From: Halosimplex pelagicum
GTDB lineage: Archaea; Halobacteriota; Halobacteria; Halobacteriales; Haloarculaceae
Direction: 5' to 3'
DNA length: 64,000 nucleotides
Assembly (NCBI RefSeq): GCF_013415905.1
Contig: NZ_CP058909.1
Span: 2,108,001 to 2,172,000 of the forward strand
The notes beneath the pieces are model-generated. The model ran no database searches and had not been told where the DNA came from. It saw only the letters and a list, made by a program, of their open reading frames with translations. Position numbers and translations under genes: made by a program. Shown here piece by piece: positions 46,103-55,830 of this stretch. How positions within the stretch are numbered: position 1 is the stretch's first letter; the number at the start of each line of letters is the position of its first letter.

Positions 46103-47080
46103 ATGGTAGAGCCGATTTCACTCCTCCTCTCGGGAGATGTAGCAGTACTCCTCGTCGGGATCGTCCTCTTGTACGTCGGAGCGGAGTTGCTGGTCGACGG
46201 AGCGGCATCGCTGGCCCTCGGATATGGCATGCACGCAACGACAGTCGGTGTGACGGTCATCGCCTTCGCGACGACAGCACCGGAATTAATCGTGAGTACG
46301 GTCGGAGGAGTCACCGAATCAGACGGAATCGCACTTGGGAATATTATCGGGTCGAACGTCGCTAACATCGGCCTCGTCCTCGGGATGTCGACAGTGGCAT
46401 ATCCGATGCGCGTTGACCGCTCGCTCGTCCGGAAGCACGGTCCGTTCATGTTGCTTGCAGTGGTCGGACTCGTCGCTCTCAGTGCCGACAGCCTCCTTGG
46501 GATGATTGACGGTATCCTGTTGCTCGGGCTATTGGCCGTATATACGGGTTACATCATCTACCGGGCGCGGAGAAGCGATAACGCTGTACTCCCGGATGAG
46601 TTGGCACCCGAGGACGAACAGACGGGGTCACGTCTCGACGTATTAAAGCTGCTTGGGGCAATTATTTGCTTGCTGGCCGGGTCACGGGCACTAATCGTCG
46701 GCGGCCAAGGCGTTCTCCACGCCCTGGGATTCGGTGACCTGTTTGTTGGACTTACGATTATCGCGTTCGGGACGTCGATGCCGGAGTTGGCGACATCGCT
46801 GGTCAGTGCCTATCGTGAGGGAGCAGCCTTCTCCGTTGGGAATGTGATCGGGAGCAATATCTACAATATCCTTGCCGTTATTGGCCTCGTGGCCGTGCTC
46901 GTTCCGATCCGCGTCTCAGCCTCGACGAAAACGATCGAACTGCCGCTGTTGGTTGCTTTTACCGTCGTCGCGTTAGCACTCCTCGGCTTCAGAGAGCGGC
47001 TATCCCGACTTGAGGGAGGCATACTACTCGGGGGCTATGGGATGTTCATTTACGTACTTCTGGTCACACGCGGATTCTAG
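46103..47080 (+). CDS. Sodium/calcium exchanger family antiporter (CaxA/YrbG-like)
   Basis: 325 residues with two homologous halves. Each carries a family motif: FATTAPELIVS with GNIIGSNVANIGLVLG, and FGTSMPELATS with GNVIGSNIYNILAVIG. The acidic and Asn residues line the ion path. About ten helices in total. It exchanges Ca2+ (or K+/Na+) across the membrane; direction and ions are not readable. It has its own promoter (TTATTATTAGGG at 46069-46080). Confidence 0.92.
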   Translation: MVEPISLLLSGDVAVLLVGIVLLYVGAELLVDGAASLALGYGMHATTVGVTVIAFATTAPELIVSTVGGVTESDGIALGNIIGSNVANIGLVLGMSTVAYPMRVDRSLVRKHGPFMLLAVVGLVALSADSLLGMIDGILLLGLLAVYTGYIIYRARRSDNAVLPDELAPEDEQTGSRLDVLKLLGAIICLLAGSRALIVGGQGVLHALGFGDLFVGLTIIAFGTSMPELATSLVSAYREGAAFSVGNVIGSNIYNILAVIGLVAVLVPIRVSASTKTIELPLLVAFTVVALALLGFRERLSRLEGGILLGGYGMFIYVLLVTRGF

Positions 47081-47211
47081 CGAGCGGAAACAGCGTAGTC
47101 GAGATAAATCCACTAGAGTACAACCCCAGGAGGTAAAATAGCCTCTGCGAGAGCCGTGGTATGATGACTACTCGAACTGCGACGTTGGTGAAACTCTCCA
47201 GCGACGATAGT

Positions 47212-48282
47212 TCAGTGTTCGAGAGCCTTGATTAGGCCTCTAAGATAGCCTGCTGTGAAGGCGTTCCCACGATGACCCCACTCGGAATCGCCTTCCATCT
47301 GCGGGACATGGTCAGGAAGGATCGCTCCATCGAATCCCACCTCTGCGAGCGCTTGCATCGCATCATATTCGTCGAAGTTACCCTGGTCAACGAACGTCTC
47401 GTGGAACGACGGAACGGTCCCAACGACATCACGGAAGTGGACGAATACGATTTGGCCGCGCTCACCGAACCGGCGGATGAGTGAGGGGATATCCTCACCG
47501 AGCTGTGAGAAACACCCGAGACATAATTTGAGGCCGTGGTGGTCGCTTGGAACGATATCCATTGCACGCTCAAACGCTTCTACATCTCTGAAGAGTCGAG
47601 GGAACCCACCCAGTTGTTCGAATCCGGGTGGGTCCACCGGATGCAACGCCATGCGTACCCCAGCCTCCTCAGCAACTGGAACGACCGCTTCGACAAACTG
47701 TTCATAGTTCTGCCAGAATTCCTCTTCAGTGTATTCACGCTCGACAGAGTCCGCAACTTCAAATGGTGCGTCAAGCGCCTCAATATCGAATTCTGTCGCT
47801 TCTGCACCACCCCAGATTGGTCGATCCATTCGTGTCCGCATCGGCACTAACCCGCGCGGATTCCATTGGTAGCCTAAAATGGGGATGTCTGCTTGGCCAA
47901 GATTTCGGAGGAGTTGCTTGACTAACTCAATTCGCTTGTCAGCCTCGTCGCTACCGGGCATGATCGGCCCATAGAGCGAATAGGGTAGCGAGTGAATTCC
48001 AGCAAATCGCAAGTCAGCGTCTTCGACCCTATCTCGGGCAGCGACCAGTTCCTCCGCCGATGGGATCACGCCACCGTCGATGACGAGTCGATCTTCATTT
48101 GTGCCCTCGTCAAGGAATTCACCAGGCTCTTCGTCCGTTGAGGAATGATCTAGAAACACGTCAGTAACGCCGAGTCGGCGGATAAATTGTAGTCTCGAGT
48201 CGGTAATCGAACCGGTCCTGAAACCGACGCTAATTGTAGACTGTTTCGCCGATTCTTCCCGTTGTGACTCTGTGGATACCAT
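47212..48282 (-). CDS. uxuA: Mannonate dehydratase-like enzyme
   Basis: 356 residues from ATG 48282, chosen because TTTAAATG lies about 26 bp upstream. UxuA barrel motifs are present: RFAGIHSLPYSLYGPIMPG, then MALHPVDPPGFEQLGGFPR, then GLKLCLGCFSQL, VFVHFRDVVG and FDGAILPDHVPQMEGD. These include the His, Cys and Asp metal and base residues. The reaction is D-mannonate to 2-keto-3-deoxygluconate. It belongs to the non-oxidative uronate branch, in parallel with the glucarate route. No KDG kinase or mannonate reductase gene was identified nearby. Confidence 0.85.
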   Translation of the reverse strand: MVSTESQREESAKQSTISVGFRTGSITDSRLQFIRRLGVTDVFLDHSSTDEEPGEFLDEGTNEDRLVIDGGVIPSAEELVAARDRVEDADLRFAGIHSLPYSLYGPIMPGSDEADKRIELVKQLLRNLGQADIPILGYQWNPRGLVPMRTRMDRPIWGGAEATEFDIEALDAPFEVADSVEREYTEEEFWQNYEQFVEAVVPVAEEAGVRMALHPVDPPGFEQLGGFPRLFRDVEAFERAMDIVPSDHHGLKLCLGCFSQLGEDIPSLIRRFGERGQIVFVHFRDVVGTVPSFHETFVDQGNFDEYDAMQALAEVGFDGAILPDHVPQMEGDSEWGHRGNAFTAGYLRGLIKALEH

Positions 48283-48796
48283 ACCCACTACTGCGTGTAT
48301 GAACATTTAAACTATTTCTTCACTCGTCTACTTTGCCTGTGGAGAGATTGGGAAAGCATGTTCTTGAGCAGGGATCCGCTTGCGATCGGTGTTGACCACG
48401 AGACAGGTTAGACCGTATTAACGGCATTATCCGAGTCATCACTCACCCAGCGGTAGCGCTGTCCGAATGAACCGTTACCGCCGGCGAGCCGACACACAAC
48501 CTCGACAGGCACGATGACATGGTCGTCTGCTCGGTGAAGTCCCTCGACAGCGACGCTCACGCGCTCGAATCGACGCTGCGCGACGGTAACCACGAGCGCG
48601 CCCAGAAATTGCTCAGCGCCAACGACATCGACACACTTCTAGACAAGTGCGACCATCGAGACTGGACTGACCGGCACGAACGTTATCGACGCGATCGTGA
48701 TGGTCAGTGGCGAGCAGTCGTCGTGACGCTACGCTCGAAGGAACAGTCTGGTTTCTTGCGTCGGTCGCAGCAGCCTCGAAGATCGTTGGCACGTTG
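48283..48796. other. Intergenic stretch, possibly with a decayed glycerate-kinase end
   Basis: No intact gene. Around 48660-48728 a plus-strand frame reads TGLTGTNVIDAIVMVSGEQ, which recalls the C-terminal TGPTGTNVxDLxVVL of MOFRL-type glycerate kinases. The preceding part (LSANDIDTLLDK) lies in another frame, so a frameshifted relic is possible. An AT-rich promoter (TTTAAATG) serves the minus-strand gene at 48282. Nothing else was recognised. Confidence 0.3.
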
Positions 48797-49642
48797 CTAC
48801 TCCGCGACGACGTGGTTTTCGAGCGTGCCGATGCCCTCGATCTCGGCCTCGCAGGAGTCGCCGGGTTCGAGCAGCTCCGGCGGCTCGCGGAAGATGCCGA
48901 CGCCGCCGGGCGTCCCCGTCGTGACCACGTCGCCGGGTTCGAGCGTCATATCGGCGCTGATGTAGGCGATCAGCTCGTGGATGTCGAAGATGAACTGCTC
49001 GGTGTTCGAGGACTGCTTGGTCTCGCCGTTGACGCGCAGTTCCACGTCGACCGCGTTGGGGTCGAAGTCGTCGCCGGCGACGAGCGTCGGGCCGAGCGGC
49101 GCGAAGGTGTCGTAGCTCTTCCCGCGGAAGAACTGCCCGTCGGACATCTGGGCGTCGCGGCCGCTCACGTCGTTGAGCACCGTGTAGCCGGCCACGTAGT
49201 CGTCGACCTCGTCCTCGTCCACGTCGGTCGCTCGGCGGCCGATCACGGCGGCGAGTTCGACCTCGTAGTCGACCTGCTCGTCGCCGCCGGGGTGGACGAT
49301 GGGACTGCCGGGGTTGGTGACGGCCGTCGAGGCCTTCGAGAACAGCATGGGGACCTCGGGGACCTCCTCGTCCTGCTCCTCGGCGTGGTCGTGGTAGTTG
49401 AGGCCGGCACAGACGATCTTCCCGGGCCTCGCGACCGGCGCGAGTCGGTCGACCGCGTCGGCGTCGACGACAGGGAGCGCCCCGTCGTCGACGGCGCGCT
49501 CCAGGCGGTCGAGATAGCGCTGGTTCGTCAGGTCCTCGTAGGACGGCTCGCCGGCCGGATCCGCGGCGAGGGCGTGGATGCCCGCCTCGGTCTGGACGCC
49601 CCAGGCGGGACCGCTCCCGTCGGAATATCGAACGAATTGCAT
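48797..49642 (-). CDS. Fumarylacetoacetate hydrolase-family protein
   Basis: 281 residues from ATG 49642. The core has VDYEVELAAVIGR, then YTVLNDVSGRDAQM, DTFAPLGPTLV, SNTEQFIFDIHELIAYIS and VTTGTPGGVGIFREPPE. The Glu, Asp and metal ligands of the FAH fold are present. FAH members hydrolyse C-C bonds or decarboxylate 2,4-diketo acids. In rhamnose/fucose diketo-hydrolase pathways they give pyruvate plus lactate. Neighbours (LarA-like and Gfo/Idh genes) suit an acid-sugar pathway, but the exact substrate is unknown. Confidence 0.85.
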   Translation of the reverse strand: MQFVRYSDGSGPAWGVQTEAGIHALAADPAGEPSYEDLTNQRYLDRLERAVDDGALPVVDADAVDRLAPVARPGKIVCAGLNYHDHAEEQDEEVPEVPMLFSKASTAVTNPGSPIVHPGGDEQVDYEVELAAVIGRRATDVDEDEVDDYVAGYTVLNDVSGRDAQMSDGQFFRGKSYDTFAPLGPTLVAGDDFDPNAVDVELRVNGETKQSSNTEQFIFDIHELIAYISADMTLEPGDVVTTGTPGGVGIFREPPELLEPGDSCEAEIEGIGTLENHVVAE

Positions 49643-49761
49643 CGATCGGGGGAGGTAGTCACTCTCACTTAAATTGGCCGGTCGAAATGGAAAACCGTGA
49701 GACGGGCGCCGCCCCAACCGTCACGGTCATTTTTAAGAGTGGGTCGGGTGACGGTGAGAGT

Positions 49762-51117
49762 ATGGATTCGGATCTATCGCGGGAGTCGCTCGCGGTGCCG
49801 GAGGCCGCCATCGACGAGGCCTGCGGCGAGACACCGCTGCCGGAGCTGGGCGTGATCGAGCAGGTCTGGGAGACCGACCCGATACCGACCGACGAGATCG
49901 CCGACAGCGCCGGCGAGGCGTTCGCGTCGCTGCCGCTCGACGAGGTGCCCGACGGCGGGGAGATCGCCGTCGGCGCCGGCAGCCGCGGCATCGCCAACCT
50001 CGCCGAGATCGTCGGCGGCGTCGTCGCCGAGGCCCAGGATCGAGGGTACGAGCCGTTCGTGTTCCCGGCGATGGGCAGCCACGGGGGCGCGACCGCTGAG
50101 GGCCAGCGGGAGATGCTGGCCGAGCTGGGCGTCGACGAGGAAACAGTGGGTTGCGAGATCCGCTCCAGCATGGAGACCATCGAGGTCGGCCGGACCGAGG
50201 ACCGCGACGTGCCCGTCGTCGCCGACGCCAACGCGGTCGCCGCCGACGCGATCGTGCCGATCAACCGCGTCAAGCCCCACACCGACTTCGACGGCACGGT
50301 CGAGAGCGGCCTCTCGAAGATGCTCGTCATCGGGATGGGCAAACAGCGCGGCGCCAAGACCGCCCACGACTGGGCCGTCGACTGGTCGCTGCGCAACATG
50401 ATCCCCGAGATCACCGAGCGCCTGCTCGACGAACTCCCCGTCGTCGGCGGCGTCGCCATCCTCGAAGACCAGCGCGACGACACCGCGCTGCTGGAGGGCG
50501 TGCCCCCGTCGGGCTTCCTCGATCGGGAGGCCGAACTGCTCGAACGGGCCTACGACGAGATGCCGACGCTGCCGTTCGACGATATCGACGTGCTCGTCCT
50601 CGACCGCCAGGGCAAGGACATCAGCGGCCAGGGAATGGACACGAACGTCATCGGTCGCCGGCCCTTCGCCATCCAGGAGCCCGAACCCGACCTGCCCGAT
50701 ATCAAGCGGATCTACACCCGCGGTCTGACGGAGACGACCCACGGCAACGCGATGGGGATGGGGTCGGCCGACTTCGTCCACGCCGACCTGCTCGCCGAGA
50801 TCGAGATGCCGACGACGCTGATCAACGCCCTGACGGCGAGCACGACGCGCGGTGTCCGGCTGCCACCCGCGGTCGAGACCGACCGCGCGGGCATGATCGC
50901 GGCGCTGTCGACCATCGGCATCGTCGATCCCGAGACGGTGCGACTCGTCCGCGCGCCCGACACGATGCACCTCCAGCGACTCTACGCCTCGCCGGCGCTC
51001 GTCGGGGAAGCGCGCGAGCGCGACGACCTCCGCGTTGTCGAGGAACCGTCGCCCATCGAGTTCGACGATGGCGAATTCGCGACGCCGCCGGCGCACGAGG
51101 CAGTCGGCGGGGAGTGA
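49762..51117 (+). CDS. LarA-like (DUF2088) nickel-pincer-family protein
   Basis: 451 residues from ATG 49762; TTTTTAAG at 49731-49738 is about 27 bp upstream, so the upstream open frame is untranslated. The N-terminal half carries VFPAMGSHGGATAEGQREML, then the NRVKPHTDF loop and GLSKMLVIGMGKQRG. The C-terminal half has QGKDISGQGMD and ETTHGNAMGMG. LarA is the lactate racemase carrying a nickel-pincer cofactor, and the family includes racemases of other hydroxy acids. The lar cofactor-synthesis genes (larB/C/E) are not in the window. A hydroxy-acid racemase or epimerase role next to the FAH gene is the likely reading. Confidence 0.78.
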   Translation: MDSDLSRESLAVPEAAIDEACGETPLPELGVIEQVWETDPIPTDEIADSAGEAFASLPLDEVPDGGEIAVGAGSRGIANLAEIVGGVVAEAQDRGYEPFVFPAMGSHGGATAEGQREMLAELGVDEETVGCEIRSSMETIEVGRTEDRDVPVVADANAVAADAIVPINRVKPHTDFDGTVESGLSKMLVIGMGKQRGAKTAHDWAVDWSLRNMIPEITERLLDELPVVGGVAILEDQRDDTALLEGVPPSGFLDREAELLERAYDEMPTLPFDDIDVLVLDRQGKDISGQGMDTNVIGRRPFAIQEPEPDLPDIKRIYTRGLTETTHGNAMGMGSADFVHADLLAEIEMPTTLINALTASTTRGVRLPPAVETDRAGMIAALSTIGIVDPETVRLVRAPDTMHLQRLYASPALVGEARERDDLRVVEEPSPIEFDDGEFATPPAHEAVGGE

Positions 51118-51147
51118 ACGGAAACGAAAGAACGGCTGTTATCGGAT

Positions 51148-52296
51148 TCAGTCGTCGAGTTCGGCCATCTCGACGCGGCGGCCTTCCTCGTGGGAGAGAT
51201 GGGCGGCCTCGGTGAGCTGGACGCCTCGCGCACCCGCCGAAAAGTCCCACGGGAACGGCTCGTCGGCGACGACGTGGCGGACGAACTCCTCCCACTGGGT
51301 CTTGAACGCGTTCTCGAACTCGCGGTTGTTCGGCACGTCCGCCCAGTCCTCGGTGAAGTCGTGTTCTTTGGGCGTGTCGGGATTCCACTCGGGCTTGGGC
51401 GTGTTGGCGTGACCCTGGGTCTTGCACTCGCGCAGGCCCGCCACCGCGCTGCCCTCGGTGCCGTCGACCTGAATCTCCAGGAGGTCGTCGCGGTTGACCC
51501 GAACCGTCCACGAGGAGTTGAGCTGGGCGACGATGTCGTCTTCGAGTTCCATGATGGCGTAGGCCGCGTCGTCGGCGGTCGCCTCGTAGGGCTCGCCGTC
51601 CTCGTCGACGCGCTCGTGGACGTGTGTCGTCTCGTGACTGCGGACGGTCTGGACCTCGCCGAAGAGGTTCTCCAGCACGTAACTCCAGTGGGAGTACATG
51701 TCGTCGACGATGCCGCCGCCGTCCTCGGCGCGGTAGTTCCAGGAGGGCCGCTGTGCGGGCTGGCCGTGCCCCGTAAAGACCCAGTAGCCGAACTCGACGC
51801 GCACGGAGAGGATGTCGCCGAAGAATCCCTGGTCGATCAGCCGCTGGAGTTTCATCACGCCCGGCAGCCAGAGCTTGTCCTGGACGATCCCGTGTTTCGA
51901 ATCGCTGGCTTCGGCCGTTGCCGCGACTTCTCGGGCCGTCTCCAGGTCACCCGCGAGCGGCTTCTCGCAGTAGACGTCCTTGCCGGCCTCGATGGCCTTC
52001 GTGACGGCCTCGGCCCGTCGGGAGGTGATCTGGGAGTCGAAGTAGATCTCGTCGTCGCCGTCGAGAACCGTCTTCAGGTCGGGGTCGGCGGCGTAGCGAT
52101 CGACGTCGTGTTCTTCGCTCAGCCGTTCCAGTTTGCGCTCGTTGCGACCGACCAGGATCGGGTCGGGCAGCACCCGCTCGCCGCCGGGGAGTTCGACGCC
52201 GCCTTCCTCCCGGATCGCACAGATCGACCGGATGAGGTGTTGGTTCGTCCCCATGCGACCGGTCACGCCGTTCATGATGATACCGATCTCTTGCAT
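51148..52296 (-). CDS. Gfo/Idh/MocA-family oxidoreductase
   Basis: 382 residues. The Rossmann motif is IGIIMNGVTGRMGTNQHLI. The catalytic KP signature is in VYCEKPLAGDLETA, followed by GIVQDKLWLPGVMKL and WNYRAEDGGGIVDDMYSHW (the His/Asp region). The C-terminal half is a beta-sheet substrate domain (VAQLNSSWTVRVNRDD, LEIQVDGTEGSAV). These enzymes oxidise or reduce sugar derivatives with NAD(P). The IG-x-x-x-x-x-x-GR loop is slightly unusual (MNGVTGR). It ends 30 bp from the end of the LarA-like gene (tail to tail). Confidence 0.87.
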   Translation of the reverse strand: MQEIGIIMNGVTGRMGTNQHLIRSICAIREEGGVELPGGERVLPDPILVGRNERKLERLSEEHDVDRYAADPDLKTVLDGDDEIYFDSQITSRRAEAVTKAIEAGKDVYCEKPLAGDLETAREVAATAEASDSKHGIVQDKLWLPGVMKLQRLIDQGFFGDILSVRVEFGYWVFTGHGQPAQRPSWNYRAEDGGGIVDDMYSHWSYVLENLFGEVQTVRSHETTHVHERVDEDGEPYEATADDAAYAIMELEDDIVAQLNSSWTVRVNRDDLLEIQVDGTEGSAVAGLRECKTQGHANTPKPEWNPDTPKEHDFTEDWADVPNNREFENAFKTQWEEFVRHVVADEPFPWDFSAGARGVQLTEAAHLSHEEGRRVEMAELDD

Positions 52297-52475
52297 TGTT
52301 TCGTTGTTGCATATTGGTTATCAAAATCGCAATAACGTTTCGATCACTCTGAGAGAATCCAAGTGTTCGCCGCGACGAACAGTGCGCGAGGGGTCAGTCC
52401 GAAGATCCCGCCGCGACCGGGCCACGATCCTCCGCTACCGCTACCTTGATATATCGCCTCAGAGCACACGCGATC

Positions 52476-53582
52476 ATGTCCACGAAGATCGGATACGTGG
52501 GTGTCGACCACCACCACCGCGACCCCTACTTCACGGTCGCCAGCGGCCTCGATCTGGACGTGACGGCCGTCTGCGAGCCCGGCCGCGAGGTCGACCTCGA
52601 TAGCCTCACCGCGATGGACGACCGCCCCGACGAGATCACGACCGAGGGCGGCGACGTTGCGGATCTCGTCGCCGACGCGACGGTGTACGAGGACCCCCAT
52701 CGCCTGGCCGCCGAGGCCGACGTCGACGTGGTCTGGATCACCTACCGCAGCGACGAGACGCCCGCCATCATCGAGACCGCGGTCGAGAACGGCGTCCACG
52801 CCGTCAGCGAGAAACCCATCGCTCGCACCGCTGCCGACCTCGAAGGGATCGCCGAGAAGGCGAACGAGGCGGGCGTCACCGTGTCGCCGACGCTGTACTA
52901 CCGGACGAACCCCGTCGCGATGGATATCCGCGATCGAGTCACCGACGGCTTCTTCGGCGACGTCTGGACCGTCCAGGGCCGCTTCAACGCGAGCCAGCTC
53001 TCCTTCCGGAACACCGACCACTACATCTACGACGAGAGCGTGAGCCGCGGCGGGGCGCTGCAGTGGATCGGCCCCCACTGGCTCGACGCGATGCCGTGGA
53101 TGCTCGACGACCCCATCGCCCGGGTGAACGCCAGCTTCCACGACGCCGAGGAGGCCGACGTGGACGCCGGCGCCGTCCTGCAGTTCGAGACCGAGAGCGG
53201 GACGCTTGGGACTTACCACACCGGCTACTACCTGAGCGACCGCGGCAAGGACACACACTTCGGCCTCTACGGGACCGACGCGCAGGCCCAGACCCCGCTG
53301 CACCACGACTCGCTGCAGCACGAACCGACGATTCCCCTCGAAATCACCTCCGAAGATCCCGACTGGTCGGCCGCGCCCAAACGGACCGTCCAGTACGAGT
53401 GTACCTACGACCGCTTCCCCGCCTGGGGCGACTTCGTCTACGACTACTTCGAGGCGTTCTTCGACGGCTACGAGACCGGCGACGTGCCCGCCAGCGTCGA
53501 CGACGCCGTCCAGCTGCTGCGGGTCCTCGACGCCGCCTACGAGTCGGCCGACCAGGACAGCTGGGTCACCGTCGGTGAGTGA
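52476..53582 (+). CDS. Gfo/Idh/MocA-family oxidoreductase
   Basis: 368 residues from ATG 52476; TTGATATATC at 52446-52455 is the TATA, about 25 bp upstream. The NAD-binding entry is KIGYVGVDHHHRDPYF, a form without the usual Gly-rich loop. The catalytic signature is AVSEKPIARTAADLE, followed by SPTLYYRTNP and GGALQWIGPHWLDAMPW. The last third is the substrate beta domain. It is divergent from the Gfo/Idh gene at 51148-52296. The GYVGVDHHH start may alter cofactor binding, so NAD-independent or altered-specificity use is possible. Confidence 0.85.
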   Translation: MSTKIGYVGVDHHHRDPYFTVASGLDLDVTAVCEPGREVDLDSLTAMDDRPDEITTEGGDVADLVADATVYEDPHRLAAEADVDVVWITYRSDETPAIIETAVENGVHAVSEKPIARTAADLEGIAEKANEAGVTVSPTLYYRTNPVAMDIRDRVTDGFFGDVWTVQGRFNASQLSFRNTDHYIYDESVSRGGALQWIGPHWLDAMPWMLDDPIARVNASFHDAEEADVDAGAVLQFETESGTLGTYHTGYYLSDRGKDTHFGLYGTDAQAQTPLHHDSLQHEPTIPLEITSEDPDWSAAPKRTVQYECTYDRFPAWGDFVYDYFEAFFDGYETGDVPASVDDAVQLLRVLDAAYESADQDSWVTVGE

Positions 53583-53684
53583 ACCCTCGCCGCCACTCGG
53601 ACTGTGGCAATAGCACCACGAAACCGCTTTAGAAATTAATACACTCTTGAAAAAGTGACTTGCTGCTTTTCCGTCCCGAACGAG

Positions 53685-55622
53685 TTAGATTTCGCTGAGT
53701 CGATGGTACTCGTCATCAAGCGCTTGCGCGTCCTCCGGCAGCAGCGCGACGACGACGTACTCGGCGAAGTCGGCGACGTAGTCGATAAGTCGGGCGATAC
53801 GGTTTGAGTCGATCGCCTCGATCGAGTCCAGCAGGAGGAACGGGCAGGTCTCGTAGACATCGTGAGTGAGATACCCCGCCAGCGCGAAAACTAACCCCGT
53901 GACCTCGCGCTCAGATTCCGACAGGTGGTCAACGGTGTCCTCGTAGGTAGTTCCATCTGCTGTGCTGCGGACAACATGTAATTCGAAGACCGCTTGTTCG
54001 ACAGTCCGTCGACCCTGGGAAACGGTCTCCTGACGGCGCTCAATCCAGATCCGCTCTAAGTTCTCGTAGCCAAGGATTTCCAAAACCGTCTCCATATGCT
54101 CGTTGAACTGCTCGACGGCTTCACTCTCGACTTGGTCGATGCGCGTCCGCAGATCGGCAATCTCGTCGCTGATCTCCTCGCGGCGAGCTTTCAGATCGTC
54201 TCGCTTTTCGAGTTCGTCATCGATACGGTCGATCTCCGACGAGACCTGATCGAGGTCGTCCTGAAGTTGGCCAAGTTCGAACTCGATCTGGTTGGCCTCC
54301 CGGTGAAGGTCAAGCAGGTCGCTCTGGGTTTCGTCCTGCAAGGTTTCGACCTCTGCTTCGAGGTCGTCGATTTCATCTTCGAGGTGCTCGCGGTCAGTCT
54401 CGAGGTCTTCGACTCGTTCACGCCGGGTTTTGATTTCCGCTTGGACTTGCTTGAGCCGGTCTTCCAACTGCGTCCGCTGACGCTGTTGCTCTTCGTAGGT
54501 TGCTTTCTCTGTTTTCAGATCGTCCATCTTGGACTGAATCTCACGACGCTCTTGGAGTTTCTCGCTTCGAATGTCGCGCAGTCGGTCGAGCGTTTCCTCG
54601 ATCGCGTCGCTATCGACAGTACTCCCGCACGTCCAGCAGACGACCTGCTCATCAACGAGCCTGTCCGTGGGGTCCTCGTTTTCACCGCGAAGTGCGGCGA
54701 CGACATCCGAATCGGTCCCCTCGAGCATTTCCTCGTTAAACTGGATGATCTTCTGGAGAGAGTTGGCCACATCGTCGAGATCTTCGCGCTGTGAGCGCAA
54801 CTCATCGAGACGGTCGCTCACCTCATCGACACCAGCCATCGGCGTCTCCGGAAGATCTTCCAGTTCACTCTCCAACTCGTCAAGCTCTGATTCGAGGGCT
54901 GCAATACTCTCGCGCTCGGTTTCGAGGTTGCGTCGCGTATCTTCGAGTTCGCTCCGTGTATCGCGGAACGCTTCGAGAGCATCATCGAGTTCGTCTTTCT
55001 GATTGCGTGTAGCGCTAAGTTCCTGATCGGCGTCTTCGATGGCTTCTTTGGTCGTTTCAAGTTCGGCCTCTTTCTCTTCGATCTCCTGTTTAAGGTCTTG
55101 GCGGCGCTGTTCGAGCGTGGGTAGTTCCCGCTGGAGCGAGTCGAGATTCTCGAGTTGCCGTTCGACATCGTCACGCTGGGCTTGAAGGTCCTCAATCTCG
55201 GCTTCAATGGCCGCCGTGTCGACGGGCCGCATGATGAGTTCGCGGAGATCTTGCTGGAGTTCAACGGCTCGACGTGCTTCGTTGGCCTCCAACAGGAAGA
55301 CAAACAGGTCCGCCAGTTCGGGATTGTCGAGATACGCATCGCCTTCGGCGTAGATATCGCCATTGGTTCGGGTCAACATCCGCGAGTACGTCTCGTCGCC
55401 GATGGTCAGCTCGACGTGGGCTTCATCTACATCACCTTTGATCGAGACGCCTTCACTCCCCAATCCAGCCATCAGCGATTGGAGCAGTGAAGTGCGGTTC
55501 GTTGCATTCCGACCGGCTAGAATCGTCACACCAGGCGAAAACGAGACTGAAGACTCGTCTATACCGCCGATGTTCTCGACTGAAAGTTGGACGCTGTCCG
55601 TAGTTGAGAGCGGTGTACTCAT
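53685..55622 (-). CDS. Archaea-specific SMC-like protein with a zinc hook
   Basis: 645 residues. The N-terminal Walker A is AGRNATNRTSLLQSL at about 36. A long antiparallel coiled coil follows (e.g. LDSLQRELPTLEQRRQDLKQ), turning at a zinc hook VCWTCGSTV near 320. A second coiled coil leads to a C-terminal head with ELHVVRS, LSESEREVTGLVFALAGYL and the Walker-B-like FLLLDSIEAID. This is the design of the haloarchaeal Rad50/SMC-related ('archaea-specific SMC-related') proteins, usually encoded near rdfA. Here no rdfA-like gene is adjacent. Probable role in chromosome or plasmid organisation, or DNA repair. Confidence 0.85.
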   Translation of the reverse strand: MSTPLSTTDSVQLSVENIGGIDESSVSFSPGVTILAGRNATNRTSLLQSLMAGLGSEGVSIKGDVDEAHVELTIGDETYSRMLTRTNGDIYAEGDAYLDNPELADLFVFLLEANEARRAVELQQDLRELIMRPVDTAAIEAEIEDLQAQRDDVERQLENLDSLQRELPTLEQRRQDLKQEIEEKEAELETTKEAIEDADQELSATRNQKDELDDALEAFRDTRSELEDTRRNLETERESIAALESELDELESELEDLPETPMAGVDEVSDRLDELRSQREDLDDVANSLQKIIQFNEEMLEGTDSDVVAALRGENEDPTDRLVDEQVVCWTCGSTVDSDAIEETLDRLRDIRSEKLQERREIQSKMDDLKTEKATYEEQQRQRTQLEDRLKQVQAEIKTRRERVEDLETDREHLEDEIDDLEAEVETLQDETQSDLLDLHREANQIEFELGQLQDDLDQVSSEIDRIDDELEKRDDLKARREEISDEIADLRTRIDQVESEAVEQFNEHMETVLEILGYENLERIWIERRQETVSQGRRTVEQAVFELHVVRSTADGTTYEDTVDHLSESEREVTGLVFALAGYLTHDVYETCPFLLLDSIEAIDSNRIARLIDYVADFAEYVVVALLPEDAQALDDEYHRLSEI

Positions 55623-55830
55623 TATCTCGTTGTGGTTCGTACAGCCAAATAAACATTGCTTCCAGAATTGCTTCCAGATCTGTCATCGTGTTTAGTTGGA
55701 GTGTTGTGAGGGTGTCATAGAACGGTTCCTACACCTGTTCTTCGCTTCCTTGATCCGTTCAGTACAGGTGATGGACGTATCTCTCCGGAGGAGGAACAAG
55801 ATTAATTGAAATCGGAGGGGAAGTATTGCT

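Noticed and set aside
49774..51096. 440-residue minus-strand frame opposite the LarA-like gene
   Set aside because: Arg/Asp/His-rich pseudo-repeats and no family pattern; the plus-strand gene explains the region.
54096..54794. Plus-strand frame of 232 residues inside the SMC-like gene
   Set aside because: Leu/Phe-rich antisense reading of the coiled coil; no independent signals.
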